Source: Crotalaria pallida
Lineage: Eukaryota; Streptophyta; Magnoliopsida; Fabales; Fabaceae
DNA length: 64,000 bases
Direction of reading: 5' to 3'
Assembly: GCA_037953625.1 (NCBI GenBank)
Contig: CM075655.1
Location: forward strand, 75,233,501-75,297,500
Below the pieces are notes generated by a model. The model was given only the letters and a program-made list of their open reading frames with translations. It had not been told where the DNA came from and searched no databases. Below, piece by piece: positions 21,219 through 36,177 of this stretch. Within the stretch, counting starts at the first letter, position 1, and each line of letters opens with the position of its first letter. Position numbers and translations under genes: made by a program.

Positions 21219-24200
21219 CTTTTCAATTCTCATTATCATGTCTTATCATATCATAACCATCGATGATTGGGGGGTCATAATATCATCAAGGTACTCCCTT
21301 TATTATCATCGTCTCACACGTCTACATCTCCTCGGTCATCCACCTAACCTAGTCGGAAGCAAACAGGAGTACATGACCTTTACCGTGCGGGCACGACAGC
21401 TGTCTCACAACAAATGGTCCCAGACCAGGAGGACTCAGCCTCAATCAAATCATATCAATATATATATTCAAGGCACACTGTCTCACAGTGGCAATCACGA
21501 TGCCCCACTCCAGTCCCTCTCACTGTTCATGATTTGCAATCTAGGGGGCGACAGTATGTTTCTAGTGGGCCCGCAGAACTTACCGCGGCATTAGACCCAG
21601 TCCCTACCACGTTATTAGGCCACATGCGGAGTTTGTTCTGCCTAGAAACATACTCTAGACTTCTTGACGTTTCACCGTCATCGTCCTCCCCTAATGCAAT
21701 CTCCTCCTAAGTATCCGCAGATACTTATGGTTTCTTCCTCTCCACTACTTCGCACTCTCATACCTCACCGCGTATGTCTTTTAAAGTCTTTTATCTTTTT
21801 AATTGTCCTAAGGTCGGCCCGTCCTTTGTGCAACCCTTCAACGAGTCCCGACCACTAACTGGGCACAGTCTTTCTCTCATCATTTCTCACATAGCACAGA
21901 GCTAGGATCACATCACGGAATTCTCATCTCATATCCCAATCCTTCTCAACATCCTCGATCTTTTCAAAACAATCTCACTTTCCTCAAACACATTCTCAAT
22001 AACTATTTGGAAAATCTCATATCATAAGCTTTCATAAAATATCCTTTCGAAAACTTTCACGTAAAATCTTTTCACCACCGTTCACCAAAAATATTGGTTT
22101 CAGAAACTTTTCTTTCAAAAGTGTCATTACGAAAGACCTTCTCGAAGTTTCTAAAAATCTCTTTTCAAAAACTCTCATAAAATCTATTTCCAAAACTTTT
22201 CTGAAAACACTATTTATAAGAAATCTCTTTTCAAAAATGATGTTTATTGAAAACCAGGTTTCACAAACATTTTCTTTTTCAAAGATAAGGTTTCATAAAA
22301 TCCTTTCAAAAATGATGTCTCATGTAAAGTAACATTTCACAAATCTTTTCCAAAAATCTCTTTTCACAACCTCTTCAAAAATACACTTTCACAAATCCTG
22401 TCAAAAATCTCTTTTCGAAAACATTTTTCAAAAATCCATTTTTGCTGAGAGCTAATGGAGGAGCAAGCTCAACTCAACACTAGTCCCAGTCTAAAATCGA
22501 AAACAAAGGAGCCCAGCTCCACTCAATTCACACCTTGTTCCAACAATCAACATCACTCTCCCCAGCTCTGGCTCGTTCTCAACATTATCATTCATTCTTT
22601 CCCCAATCTCAATTCTTTCTTTTTTTTCCAACACATACTTTGTTTCCAATCATTATTCCTTTCTCATTGTATCTTTATCATTATTATTTTCTCATACTTA
22701 TAACTTTACTTTCAATTTCATTAATTTCATTTCCTTATTCAAGACGTAACAGACGTCCATCAGCCATTCACTCATTACAATCAACAGTAGTAAGTATCAT
22801 CAGATATAATTAAATAAATAAATAAAAGCATGCACACAACATCACACAATAACATTGTGGTCATTGTCACCTTCGTATAAGTGGCCACACAACACAAACA
22901 ATTGCCACTATACTACTGACTCCGAACCACTTAGTTCCGATCTTTGAGATGATACGGAACGTCCTAATATATCACCTAACTACCACAGTGTCTTAGGAAA
23001 GCTTCTCTCTCACCTGAGGTCCAGCAATTTAATGCGTACCGTCGCCTCGGATCCTTTGTGCTGCCGGCTGCCCCAATCCATCGTCTTTAAGATTATTCCT
23101 CGTACTAAGTAAAATACGCTTAGGTTATTAACTTATATTATGAAAACCTTTTTCATAACCTAGACACTTCTCATTCCTCGTCAAAACTTAAAACATAACC
23201 GTTTTCTTTCAAACAACTCGGATGTTTATAAAACCTTAAGTACTTTCAAAATCATTTGAAAACATTATGAAAAGTTATTTAAACCATTTAGTTTGGGTGC
23301 TGGTCCGTTTTGGACAGCACCTTAAACACGTTTGAAAACACCGAAAAATGCACCGTTTTTGATCCGGGTTTTCTCAAATTAATTATTGCTTGAAAACTTT
23401 ACTTTAAATTACTTGAAAACATTTTTAAAATTAAGAAACAAGTCCAAACAATTCTGGACAGCAAAGAATTATATTAAAAATCACTTGGATAAAACTCCGA
23501 AAACATCGTAAAAACACTCTTTGTTTTAAAGGACTCTTTAATTTATAATTAACAATTTAAGACTCAAATCTTCATCATGAAACAAACTTTGGACAGCCAT
23601 AAACACAATTTAAAAATCTTAATTAAATCAAATAGAATTGTTTTACAATTAATTAATTTCAAAACCGATTACACTTTCACATATTTTTCATACATCAACT
23701 ACACATAAACAACAAGTAACACTTCACAAAGCATATAATCAATCAAATCAATCATCAAGGCAATTGTATAACTCACAAATAGTTCATAACACAAACACTT
23801 AGGCATTCATGCATCAAACCAAGATACAAATCATTTGCTTTAAACAACTGGGTTCTTTTCAAAAGTCATTGTGTGAAATTATTTTCATGCATCTAAATTC
23901 CCTAGACTCATTTACATTATATGGCCGAATCAAATTCAAGAAAACAAGTTAAGAATTCACATATTTCAAACACATAAATTGACTTAATTTATTTCAATTA
24001 CTTAAGTTCCATTTTCTTTTCCCTACAACAAATTATTTACTCTTCCTTTTTACCCTCAACCGAATGCACATATACATACATATATTCATTGAAACACAAA
24101 ACTTTTCCAAAGTCATTTAATTCATTTATTTCCTTTATTTTTAAATTAAAAACCGATTAGAAAATAAATATTTACAATACAATTTCAAACAATTTATCTT

Positions 24201-26353
24201 AACATAATTCCTCCAAAACATACTCATTATTTTTAGGTCACTTCATTGAAAAGGATCCTAATCTATTCTATATGCATAGGCCGAATCTCATCATAACGAG
24301 AACAAGGTTTTTGGGTTCATTTTTCTACATGCAAAACATAAGGTTTTTAATTCAAAATGAATTAACATGCATGTGTCCCCTTTTCAGGGAAGCAAAACAG
24401 GATTTTCTAACTCTAGACCTAGACCGAATGCACATCATCATGAATCAAGGTTTTGTTTTCAAATCTTTCACATGCAAGATCGCAAGACATGAAAAAATTA
24501 TTTTTCCAAAAACATGTTTCCTTGATTTCCTTGTAAAACCGTGGTGATTATCAAGAGGATGAAATCTTTTTATTCAAAATCACATGCATGTACCTAAGTC
24601 TTATAAATCAAGTCATGAAATTGAGTATTGTAGCACCATCGAAAATAAAAATCACTTTGATTGAGAAAAAGTCAAAACCGTGATGAAGTATTGAAGAAAA
24701 TTAAATCCTCTTGGTTTTAAAACAATCATGCAGAGCTTTAAGAACATAACTTCTTCATAGACCAATATAAGATTTAAAACTTTTAAAAATCAAAACCCAC
24801 AAATCAAAGTTCCATCAAAACTAAACCAAAATCAAACATCTCAACAACTTCAATTAATCTTTCTAAACATGATACTAACATACAAGGACTTAAAATAAAT
24901 TAAAAAGCATCTAGGCCTATAGTTCTAGTCAAGGCCGAATCATTTGGCTCTTGATCTAGGGTTTTATAGGTTTATTTATTCTTAAAAACTAAACATCAAG
25001 GCATAAACAAGACATGCATGTAATCAAATCATCAAGATCATCATCATATCAACATGCAACAACAAAGATTTCAATCTTACTGCAAATTTAGATCATCCAT
25101 TCATTTCTTAAATAAACTCTCAAACACATTACAAATCACGGTTTCAAGCAAGGAAATTAAACATGCAAAGAGATCTAATTTAAACTCCACAAAATTTCAT
25201 CAAACCTTTAGATCTTTAGGATTTAGTTTGAAAAACTTTGAGATCTTTCATGGAAAATTTTAAACAAGTGCTAGAGTCCATTAATTAGAAGTTTACAAGT
25301 TATTTTTGGCTTTGAAAATTTACATGCAAAGAAGAAAGGAAAAGGGATCACAAGATCAAAGAAAAACTACACTATTACAACTTCCTCTTGTTCATTCGAT
25401 CCACCCACCTAAGGAAAAGGTCGATCTCCTAGCTTTTGGGTCTTGGATTTTCAAAGAAAGGCTTAGGTTCTTGGCTTGGTTTCTCCTTCTTCTTCCTTCT
25501 TTACTCACGGCCTCCCTCTCTATTTGCTATGTGTTGAGAGCTTTGATAGTTGCTCTCAACTAATGTGTTTGGAAAGTGAAAAGAAGTGAAAGAATGAAGG
25601 GTGGAAGTGAGTAAATGAAAATAGCCAACACTTCACCCATTCGGTCATATATAGGCAAAGGCAAAGGCATGAGGCTTTTCCCTTTTTGTCCTTGATCAAT
25701 TCGGCCTTAGGTATAGATAGGAGGGGCAATTTTGGTTCTTCAAGATTTTGCTGGGTGGAGATTATCATCTCTAAGGGGACAATGGGGAGTGATTTAAGGG
25801 ACTAGGTTTCTTTAGGTTTGGTTACTTTTGGGCTACTAGTTAGAATTTGGTCACTAACTTAGTTTCTTATAGTTTCACCCTAGTCCATGGTTTCTTAACT
25901 TAAAAATAAAACTCTAGCCCTCCTTCATGCATACATACACGTAGCACACACACGTCCACACACGTATCACACACATCATACTCATGCATGCATGCATATA
26001 TCAATATATATTTTTCACTAATTAAATTCTCACCTTATCCTAAACATACAAAGCCGTACATACATACACACATATAGAAGGTACATTTTCTTCCTAATAA
26101 AATCATTCAATAATAATTCCTTTAGAAATACTAAAATATCACACACACATTTATAGGAAATAAATCTCCTTTTCAGAATAAATTTCAAAACTCATAACTT
26201 TATCTAATGAAAATCATTTCTTTAAAATCATTTACCTCTTTAAAAACGTGATTTAGAAAATTTATTTAAGAAAATATTCTTTCGAAAGCACTTTTCTCAA
26301 AATAAATTTCTTTAGTATTTTAAATTAATACGAGGAATTTGCGGGGTGTTACA

Positions 26354-26385
26354 TTCTCCCCAACTTAAAGATTTCTCGTCCCGAG
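26354..26385 (-). other. Polypurine tract of the giant-LTR element
   Basis: On the minus strand gacgagaaatctttaag, then ttggggagaa, then the LTR start TGTAACACC. Plus-strand primer; shows that the left LTR is the 3' one. The last five bases (ccgag) also form one side of the solo-LTR target duplication. Confidence 0.8.
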
Positions 26386-29300
26386 TGTAACACCCCGATT
26401 TGGAAATAGAATTTTCACTAAAAATTTGCGCCATTTTTTTTTTAAATAAACATTACCAAACCATTTCATTTTAATTCTTTTACAAAAAGGTTTTCATAAA
26501 ACAATTTGATTCATTTGGTTTTCAATATTTGGTTCATAACTCGCAATATAAAATTCCTTTCCAAAAAGAGATGTCACTAACACTTTTCCAAAAAGCTCCT
26601 TTTCGTGATGCCAAAATTATTCGATGGTTAATTTGCGGAAAACATTTAATTATTTAAATTAACTTCATACATAATCAAAAAGAACTTCTTTTATTCCATT
26701 TAAACAATCTATATTACAACTGGGGTTACATACGGGACAGATTAATCATGTCCTAATCACCTTAAGATAGGATACAAAGCAAAGACTATCCTATCTTATA
26801 CTATAAGTCTTCATTGCTATCTCCCATCACAAGCTCATAGAAGATTCCTCGATTGCTGCTTCCGCTTCCTCCTGGTACGGGCGTCATCCCATGATCCTCT
26901 TCCAACTTGAGCAACTACTCCTTGATCTGCCATCTGTAGACATTGTTCCCAATGCCCACAGGAAAGGGGAAATAGAGAGAGTAAGCACTTCCGAACGATA
27001 TTATCGTCGACGGTGTGGGCTTACCATAGGGGAATATTAAGACCACACAAACATGTACATCATTATTATCATTATCGATCTTATTGCATTTGTTACCATA
27101 AAATCTTTTCCCACTAAATGTTATACCTCTTAAAAACTATAGCCGTTATATTATCTTTAGTCTCTAAGTTTCATACCATCGGTAAATCAAAAGGGGTGCC
27201 ATTACCGAGGTTTGAGGTATGGATATCACACATGTTACATCTCCTCCATAAGTCCAACCATATCCTAGTTCGAAAAGCAGATGGGACGCACAGGAACCCT
27301 AGCCACACTGGCATCGAAGTCGGTAAACGAAAAGGCTATACCATTGCCAGCGGTCAGTAAGATATAAAAATTCATGTGACCAACACCGGCGGTCAACAAG
27401 ATTCATTTCATAAAAGTTTCCAAAAACCCAACCCTTACCGAACTTCTAGCCCTGTTCAGGTTCCCTCTCACCATCTATGATTTGCTCAAGGGGGCGTCAG
27501 CACTATCTCCAGTTGGCCTGCAGTCCTCGCTACGACGAAAGCCCAGACTCCTGCGTGAACCTTGTCATTGTAGTCTCGTTCCGCCTAGAGAAGTACTCGA
27601 GGCTTCTTGACGTTTCACCGTCCTTGCCCTCCCCTATTGCAATCATCACTTGAAGAACTCCTATCTCCAAGCATACCTGAGTATCCGTAGATAAATAGGG
27701 TGTCTTTCCTCTCCACTACTTCACTCTCAGCGCAAGGTTTAAAACAAAGGGTTCCTATGTCTTTTAAGTTATCGGAGAGCTTTACAAAGTTTAACATTCC
27801 TAGTTGTGGTCGACCCATCCTAAACCTTGCTTCTAACGGGTCTCGACCTCTAAGGGATTAGCTTCTCATGGACACTTCCAGGTCACAGGGGATTCAACAC
27901 TTAAAGATCAAGCATGTCATCATAACAATGCGATCCGGGGGTAGTATTATAACTTTGATAAACCTCTGTAAAGGTTCCACATTAATTCCTTAACCATAAA
28001 GCCTTTAATCAATTTCCAAGAATTATCCATCATGACATCTTATGAATCAATTATTTTCCAATATTAAGTTGATATATCATATTCGCCAGACATGTTATCA
28101 TTAATAATTTAATATTATGATAGATCCAACATCATAATCAAACAAGATATACAACACATACAATTATATCCGAGGGATCGTGTTTTCGTATGAACGGCGG
28201 GACATACACACACAATTGCCGTTCTACTATTCACCCGATAGATCCCTAGTTCCGACCTTTGAGATGATACGGAACGTCCTAATATTACACTACATGCCAC
28301 TATGTCTTAAGAAGGCTTCTCTCTCACCTGAGCTCCACGCTTACTCTGTTTTCAACCCTTTTGCGTCTACAACTCCAGCAGCTCGTTCACTTTTGATTCC
28401 TTTATTCTTGAATGATGAACGACATACAATTAATATCTAATTGAGTACCTTATACTACCTTTACGTAAACCCAAAGTCCCTTAAAATAGAAATCCTCTTT
28501 AAAACATAAATCCTTTTTAAGACATCAGATATTCTTAAAATAATTCCTTTTTAAAATTCAAGAAATCCTCTTTACAAAACATAATTTAAAACTCACTTCA
28601 ATATTTGAAAACCTTTAAGAATACATTTTTATTTTCATAAAAACCACACTACATTGCTTATATAACAACTACCATGTTCAAACTAGCATGACTTTAAGGT
28701 ATTTTTCTTTTGATGCAAATCTTAATCAGATCAAGCAGTAAACCAGTTTTGCAACAAACCATGTTATAAGCATATATACTAAATAAGAAAGTAAACTCAA
28801 GCATTCAAGGTTTAAAATACTTTTTCTATCATAAATTAGATTAAGTTACAGACCACAATCAGATTATAGAAAATTCACTCTCAAACATCAGTACATTAAA
28901 AATAACCTTTACAGATATTCACACCAACTTAACAGTAATTAACCAAATATATACTCTTTGAAAACATTAATTCCTCAAAGTCCTTGAAGTTTTGGGATCA
29001 TGTAAATACCTAAAAAAAATCAATCATTCTTTACATTTTATACAAGTACAAACAATATTTCATTTAACACATACACCACCTTAATTATAATTATTCTAAA
29101 TTTACTTTTAAAAATTCATTTTCTAATCCTAAGCACTTATATTTCCAGATTAACATAAAATCTACATATCTAATCATTCAAGAACAAGTCATAACATAAA
29201 TACTACACATTTCTCATTTTTGGACAGCATGCATACACAAACTTAAAAATTCAATTTCTCTTCAACAGAACATCGAAAACACATGCCGATTCTTCATAAA

Positions 29301-32287
29301 TTCTTATTACAACTTCTACTATAATAAAATAACTAAAACTAAACAAAATAAAATAGTTGCATCTGCTGTACAGCCACAGAAAAGTTGCATCAATTCAAAA
29401 AGTTCAAGTAACAATCCAAAACAATTTAGATACAATTCCTACTTATGCCAAAGACTTATAAATACAATTATTTCTAATAAAATATAACTTTTTCATTAAT
29501 TCTAAATTTTGGACAGCAGCTTAATATTTTTAATTTAAGTTATCCTAATCACTCAAAATACTTATTTCTATTGATTTCTATATCACATTTGCACATATAA
29601 ACAAGGTATCACTAACATTCTAAATAAATTTTTCAGATTTAAAAATAAATTTCCAGAATAAAAATGAAATTTTCAAAATTAATCTTTTCCATATAAACAT
29701 GTAATATATTTCATAAACATACTAAAGCAATCATCAAATAAAATAGAAAAATTCCATAGATTTAATTTCTTTTTCTCCTAAAATTCGACTAACATATAGA
29801 CAAATTATAAAAATATTTTCAATTCCTAAAGCATCTATATAATATAATTATATCATTTTGTATATTAAAAATAAGAGGTTTAATCATTAACAAAATATAA
29901 AATAAATCTCTTTTAGAAAATAATTCACTTTTTCCAGCAACTAACATTTACAAACATATCAACCACATACTCATACAATTAATTAAAAATACATGTTCTT
30001 ATAGGTTTATAACAACTACCATTTGTTCCTATTTCTTGTAAACAATTAACTATAATTTAACTACACATCAAACAATCAAACAAATTACAAAAATAATTTC
30101 AAAACAACACAATGGACCTCACGGTCTATTCTTCTTATTTTTCCAGAAATTTAATTTTTGTTCATTTACTCATTGTTCTTATTTTAACTTAAATCAGACA
30201 AGAAGAAATAACATAAAATCAAACAATAACAATTAAACCAAATTCCTAGAAACTATAATTTCCTACACTTCAAGAACATCAAAATTTTCCAAAATTCATT
30301 TTATTTCCAAAAATCATTTTTTTTTTGCTTCTTTAAATCATTTTTATTCCATTTCTACTTTAAGGAAAAACACTCATTTGTTTTCATTCTTTTTAGAGAC
30401 TTAATTATAACTCAATACACATGAAATAACAACAATTATCACACAATATACATACATACATACACACGGTCCATAAAAAGAAGAAAAATAAAAACCAAAA
30501 TAAAAATTCATTTTAATCTTTTATTCATTTCTATTCTCTTTTATTATATTAAACAACAACACAATACACATATTAAAATACACAAATCAATCCTTAATTT
30601 TTATTTTATGTGTCACGGTTCATATATATACATATATCAGAAATTAAAATTTTTCCATTATTATTTACTTATTGATTATTATTTCTTAATACAAAGAAAT
30701 AAAACAATTAAAAAGACAATGAATACAAACTTATTTGCTCATACAAAATTCTCTACAATTCTCATGTTCTAAAGATTAAAATAAACCCAGAAAATAAATA
30801 AATCAAACACATCAAAACTATTAGCCATCTTAAGAATTTAAGAAAAGGGGAGATAAATCCCTTTAAACACCCTTTTTGTGTCCCTTTTCTCATTCTTAAT
30901 TCATATGACTTAAGAACAATTTCATATATTCAAAAATAACTTCAAAAATGAAAAGGAAAATTTAGAATTTGACCATAGAAGAAATTTAGAAGATTTAAAC
31001 AAAATATAAACAAAACAATTTAAAAACAACTTAAATAAATAAGTGATTTTGGGTTACCTCTACTCCTTAAGATTTTTAGAAAACTTCAAGCAACAAAGCA
31101 ATTCTTTCCCTTCTTCCTAGCTTACTCGACCCTCTCTCTATTTCTCTCTTAGAATTTTATTTTTTTCTCTTGTAAAACTATCAAGGTTTTGTGTGTGAAA
31201 AATGTGGGAACTAAGGCTATCTATTTATAGGTGTTGAGGATGCATTTCCCTTCACTTTTTAGAGGCAAATTCGTCCCCCCTTCATCAAGGCTCATTCAAA
31301 AATTTTCAAACACTACTTGGAACATGAACTAGCATTAAATGGGATTTTGTTGATTCCTAAAGCATTTTAATTCATGGTTTATTCTCACAAACTTCAGAAC
31401 TATTCTTCCCCTCTTTCTACTAATTTTTGGACGGTTTATATATATTAAAATAGAATAGAAAATTTTTCATTGGTTCATTGTGGAGGTGCCTACATAATTA
31501 TCCCATCATATTAACTATCAAAATTTGATTTTCTACCTACTGTACAAAAATTTTCGTAAATATTAAAATAAAAATTTTATTTTTACATATTAAGATTCTA
31601 CATTTTAATACGATCATTTTCATATAAAGTTTATAATTTTTGGACTTACGGTTTGAAAGTTATGAATTTTTGAAGTCCTAAGATCATTTCTTCAAAAATA
31701 CACTTTCTAAGCTTTTCAAATATTTTAAAACAAGAAAAATACGAAAATACATTTTATTTAAATGATAATACATTATAAAACTTCAGAAATTTATTTTTTA
31801 TTTTAAAAATAATTATACTTGAGTCAAAAGGTTATTAAATGCATTAAACCATACTTTGATTCTTAAAACTCAAAAATTCGTTCACTACTGTAGCAGTGAT
31901 AAAATTTCGAAAACTCAAAAAAAATAATCAAAGCTTTACATTTTCATAATCTAGATTTCGATACGATCGTTTTGACATATCATTTGTAATTTTTCGACGT
32001 AGGGTTGAAAAGATATGAATTTCTAAAGATGGGATACTTTAATCCATCAAAAGACAATTCATCTTCTAAAATCATTTAAATCAAATACCTTACCTTAAAA
32101 TATTTTATTTAAATAGGCTAGGAAAACATTGGTATATAATATATATACCTATATATGTCACATGTGTATATATATATATTTTCATATATATATATTTTTA
32201 TATAAATCTAGGTATCAAAATCAAGCATAATTTCCTAATTTTAATTTTAAAATCACCAATAATTTGGGTAAAATTGTGGGTCTCACA
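26386..32287 (-). repeat. Solo LTR (5.9 kb) of a related giant-LTR family
   Basis: Bordered by tgtaacaccccgattt on the left and gggtctcaca on the right, with an imperfect 5-bp duplication ccgag/ctgag. The uninterrupted junction is seen at 44566-44590, after the other LTR. Sequence blocks match the giant LTR in the same order and orientation (gagagtaagc...ccgaacga near 26970; ccctcccctattgcaatc near 27628; tgagatgatacggaacgtcc near 28259), so it is a diverged relative on the minus strand. It has no interior or second LTR: the product of recombination between two LTRs. The right two-thirds is extremely AT-rich, with a (TA)-rich microsatellite near 32130-32205. No gene in it. Confidence 0.75.
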
Positions 32288-33535
32288 CTGAGAAATACGT
32301 TGTGGATTGGGCAGCAAGGCATAAAATTCACTCATCATTGCGATTTTCAATAGGGACACTTTCCTTTTGCTGCGTGGTCGTCTTCTCTCTTGCTGGTTTA
32401 ATTCAGCTTGTTGTGCTCCTTGTTTGTTGCTTTCAGACGAAGAAGTCTCACTCGCACAACCGTTTGCGTGTCGAATCGGGTTAAGTCCAACGGACTAACC
32501 GAAGAAGACGTCGTTCCCTTAGCTGATCATTGTCACAGAAGGTCCAACCATAGGTACGGACTTAAGGAAAATCAAGCAAATAAAATTTCATACATCTACA
32601 AGAGTATGGGTTTCATCTAGAAATCCTTAAATATTCACTATTATCGACTACTTGGATTCTCACTAACTCACAATAACCACTCCTTCATCTAATTCTCCTT
32701 CTAACTCGAAGGCTTTCGTCTATCATTTCTCTAATTTAAGGGGATCCCATCACATCTTGGGCTTACTTACTCCCTCAAGCAACCTCACTCTTACCCTTAG
32801 TCTCGTCCTAAACATCGATCAAGCCTATCATCTTCTCCGTCTAAACCCCTAATCAGGGTGTATGGTAAGTCTAATCTTCAAACTTTCCTCAGGATTCCCT
32901 CTAGTAACGGGTAACATACACCTCTTTTCTTCCTTGTGACTCCCCAACTTTGATCAATCTTATAACCAAATCCACTATGATCTTATATCCTCGCTTAATT
33001 TAAACCATTTATCCTTCCTTAGTCGTTCAAACCTAAATTATTTGGGTAACCATGGCATTTCTAATTCCACAATTTGAACTTGAAGAGTCCTAGATAGGAT
33101 TGGTAAGGCTACAGGTAGATAGGTAAGGCTCATGAAGAAAAGGTTTAAATTCTAACAATACTAACTGTTTGGTTGAAGCAATTCAACAAACATGAGGATT
33201 CAGAGATAACAAGCTACATTCCTAAGGGTAATAGCTATCCTTGTATAAAGGTATGCTAAGGTTAACAAGCTTAAGTCTTACGAATACTATTGGAACATCA
33301 AAGGGCAGTGGTCTTAGTCTTAGAATCCATTCACTGTCTACTTTTAGTCTACGTTCCTTCAAACTACAGGATGAACAGGTTCCTTAAACTACAATCAAAG
33401 TCTCACATCCTAAAAATATGAGAACCTAAACTTATGCTCCTATCCTTATACTAGCAAACACACAGAGTCACACAAGCAAAGCATGTAAGCCCATGCTTAA
33501 GGCCACTAAGGATTACCATTGCTCTGATACCATTC
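32288..33535 (-). other. Non-coding interior/leader of the giant-LTR element
   Basis: About 1.25 kb between the solo LTR and the primer site. On the minus strand it starts ggtatcagagcaatggtaat, a leader typical of chromoviruses, but no gag, protease, RT or integrase motif appears in any frame. 32288-32467 is repeated at about 44576-44749. Small ORFs here look accidental. Confidence 0.7.
33521..33532 (-). other. Primer-binding site of the giant-LTR element
   Basis: gctctgatacca on the plus strand is TGGTATCAGAGC on the minus strand, three bases from the LTR end ggccgttaca. Fixes the minus orientation. Confidence 0.88.
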
Positions 33536-35919
33536 TGTAACGGCCCGATTTTCATAAACCAAAGATAATTAACTTTTACTTACTAAAGTTACAAAAATGA
33601 GGCCAATTTTTTAATTTTTTTTTTTGTAACACATGGTTGAAAAGTCATTGGTGTATTTAAAAGTCCTTTTGTTGTAAATCGAGTTGTTACCGAAACAGTT
33701 CCTTTCGTAAAACTTTTCTTTTCACAAAGTAATTTAGTTTCAAGAACGTTAATACTCATAATGGATTTCAAAAGTTCACCTTTAGCCTCCCTTTCAAAGT
33801 AAAGCACTTTACAAAATAGAATTTAAATGTAGCTGTATTACATAAGTGGCACATTGCTTGGTAATCCTTGACTCAAAACACAAATCATAACTTAAACTAA
33901 ATTTACTACTATCGCTTCCGTTGCGTTACTCTGATGAAGACAACCGGATGAAGCTTCCCTTTCTTCTTGCGCCCTTTCTTCATCCCCAAAAGTGAAGTCA
34001 CCTCTGTCATTACTTTCCTGTTGACGTTAAGCTCCCGCTCCAATTTATTTAAAGTAATGATCTCCACGTGATGCTCCGTCTGCCCGTTGAGATATCAGCA
34101 GCACCGGTATGCCAACGAACAGGAGAGAGTAAGCGTTCCGAACGACGAATCGTCGACGGTGTGGAATTACAATAGGCGAGATATCAAGACAATACAAGCA
34201 TACAACACACAACATACACAACAACCGAACATATCATCATTATTGTTCTTATCATTATTTTCCTTATTTTACCAAACTTATTAACATTCTTTCTTCCTTA
34301 ACTACTTGCTCAATCTCTTTATTACTTTTCAATTCTCATTATCATGTCTTATCATATCATAACCATCGAGGATTGGGGGGTCATAATATCATCAAGGTAC
34401 TCCCTTTATTATCATCGTCTCACACGTCTACATCTCTTCGGTCATCCACCCAACCTAGTCGGAAGCAAACAGGAGTACATGACCTTTACCGTGCGGCCAT
34501 GACAGCTGTCTCACAACAAATGGTCCCAGACCAGGAGGACTCAGCCTCAATCAAATCATATCAATATATATATTCAAGGCACACTGTCTCACAGTGGCAA
34601 TCACGATGCCCCACTCCAGTCCCTCTCACTGTTCATGATTTGCAATCTAGGGGGCGACAGTATGTTTCTAGTGGGCCCACAGAACTTACCGCGGCATTAG
34701 ACCCAGTCCCTACCACGTTAGTACGCCACATGCGGAGTTTGTTCTGTCTAGAAACATACTCTAGACTTCTTGACGTTTCACCGTCATCGTCCTCCCCTAA
34801 TGCAATCTCCTCCTAAGTATTCGCAGATACTTATGGTTTCTTCCTCTCCACTACTTCGCACTCTCATACCTCACCGCGTATGTCTTTTAAAGTCTTTTAT
34901 CTTTTTAATTGTCCTAAGGTCAGCCCGTCCTTCGTGCAACCCTTCAACGAGTCCCGACCACTAACTGGGCACAGTCTTTCTCTCATCATTTCTCACATAG
35001 CACAGAGCTGGGATCACATCACGGAATTCTCATCTCATATCCCAATCCTTCTCAACATCCTCGATCTTTTCAAAACAATCTCACTTTCCTCAAACACATT
35101 CTCAATAACTATTTGGAAAATCTCATATCATAAGCTTTCATAAAATATCCTTTCGAAAACTTTCACGTAAAACCTTTTCACCACCGTTCACCAAAAATAT
35201 TGGTTTCAGAAACTTTTCTTTCAAAAGTGTCATTACGAAAGACCTTCTCGAAGTTTCTAAAAATCTCTTTTCAAAAACTCTCATAAAATCTATTTCCAAA
35301 ACTTTTCTGAAAACACTATTTATAAGAAATCTCTTTTCAAAAATGATGTTTATTGAAAACCAGGTTTCACAAACATTTTCTTTTTCAAAGATAAGGTTTC
35401 ATAAAATCCTTTCAAAAATGATGTCTCATGTAAAGTAACATTTCACAAATCTTTTCCAAAAATCTCTTTTCACAACCTCTTCAAAAATACACTTTAACAA
35501 ATCCTGTCAAAAATCTCTTTTCGAAAACATTTTTCAAAAATCCATTTTTGCTGAGAGCTAATGGAGGAGCAAGCTCAACTCAACACTAGTCCCAGTCTAA
35601 AATAGAAAACAAAGGAGCCCAGCTCCACTCAATTCACACCTTGTTCCAACAATCAACATCACTCTCCCCAGCTCTGGCTCGTTCTCAACATTATCATTCA
35701 TTCTTTCCCCAATCTCAATTCTTTCTTTCTTTTCCAACACATACTTTGTTTCCAATCATTATTCCTTTCTCATTGTATCTTTATCATTATTATTTTCTCA
35801 TACTTATAACTTTACTTTCAATTTCATTAATTTCATTTCCTTATTCAGGATGTAACAGACGTCCATCAGCCATTCACTCATTACAATCAACAGTAGTAAC
35901 GTAAGGGTGTTCAAAATAA

Positions 35920-36090
35920 CCAAATGAATCGAAGCAGTTTACAAACCGAACCAAACCATAACCATATAAACCACATTTTTAAAACTGGTTTTTTAAACCA
36001 AACCAAATTTTTATAAGAAATGGTTCGGTTTTTTAAACCAAACCAAATTAATATAAACCAAACCAAAAATTAAAAACCACATTTACAAAA
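35920..36090. repeat. hAT left subterminal repeats
   Basis: Many aaccaaacc and ggttcggttt words in both orientations (for example ggttcggttttttaaacc near 36023), i.e. local inverted repeats. In hAT elements such subterminal repeats are transposase binding sites; that role is assumed here. Confidence 0.7.
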
Positions 36091-36177
36091 CATGGTTGAA
36101 ATCAATTCCAATTCAGAATGCAAATCGATTCTCCCTCATCCCAAAATGCTATGAACCCTAAATCCCAAATCTCTCAA

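Larger units (their letters stand above)
9746..26353 (-). repeat. 3' LTR of the giant-LTR element, split by the Tekay-like insertion
   Basis: Consists of 9746-10326 and 21224-26353, about 5.7 kb, aligning along its length with 33749-35901 plus 41152-44546. It lacks the first 213 bp of the right copy (33536-33748): similarity begins abruptly at ttaatactcataatgg, so this end is truncated and has no target duplication. It carries about 160 bp (around 23870-24040) that are missing from the right copy. Small ORFs inside it, some repeated in the other copy, are not genes. Confidence 0.8.

Noticed and set aside
24272..24547. 91-codon ORF repeated at 42464-42739
   Set aside because: Both lie in matching positions of the two giant LTR copies; conservation reflects recent LTR duplication and the protein has no recognisable features.
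25306..25563. 85-codon ORF with a hydrophobic stretch, repeated at 43498-43755
   Set aside because: Again an LTR-copy pair, with no start context, and on the strand opposite to the element.
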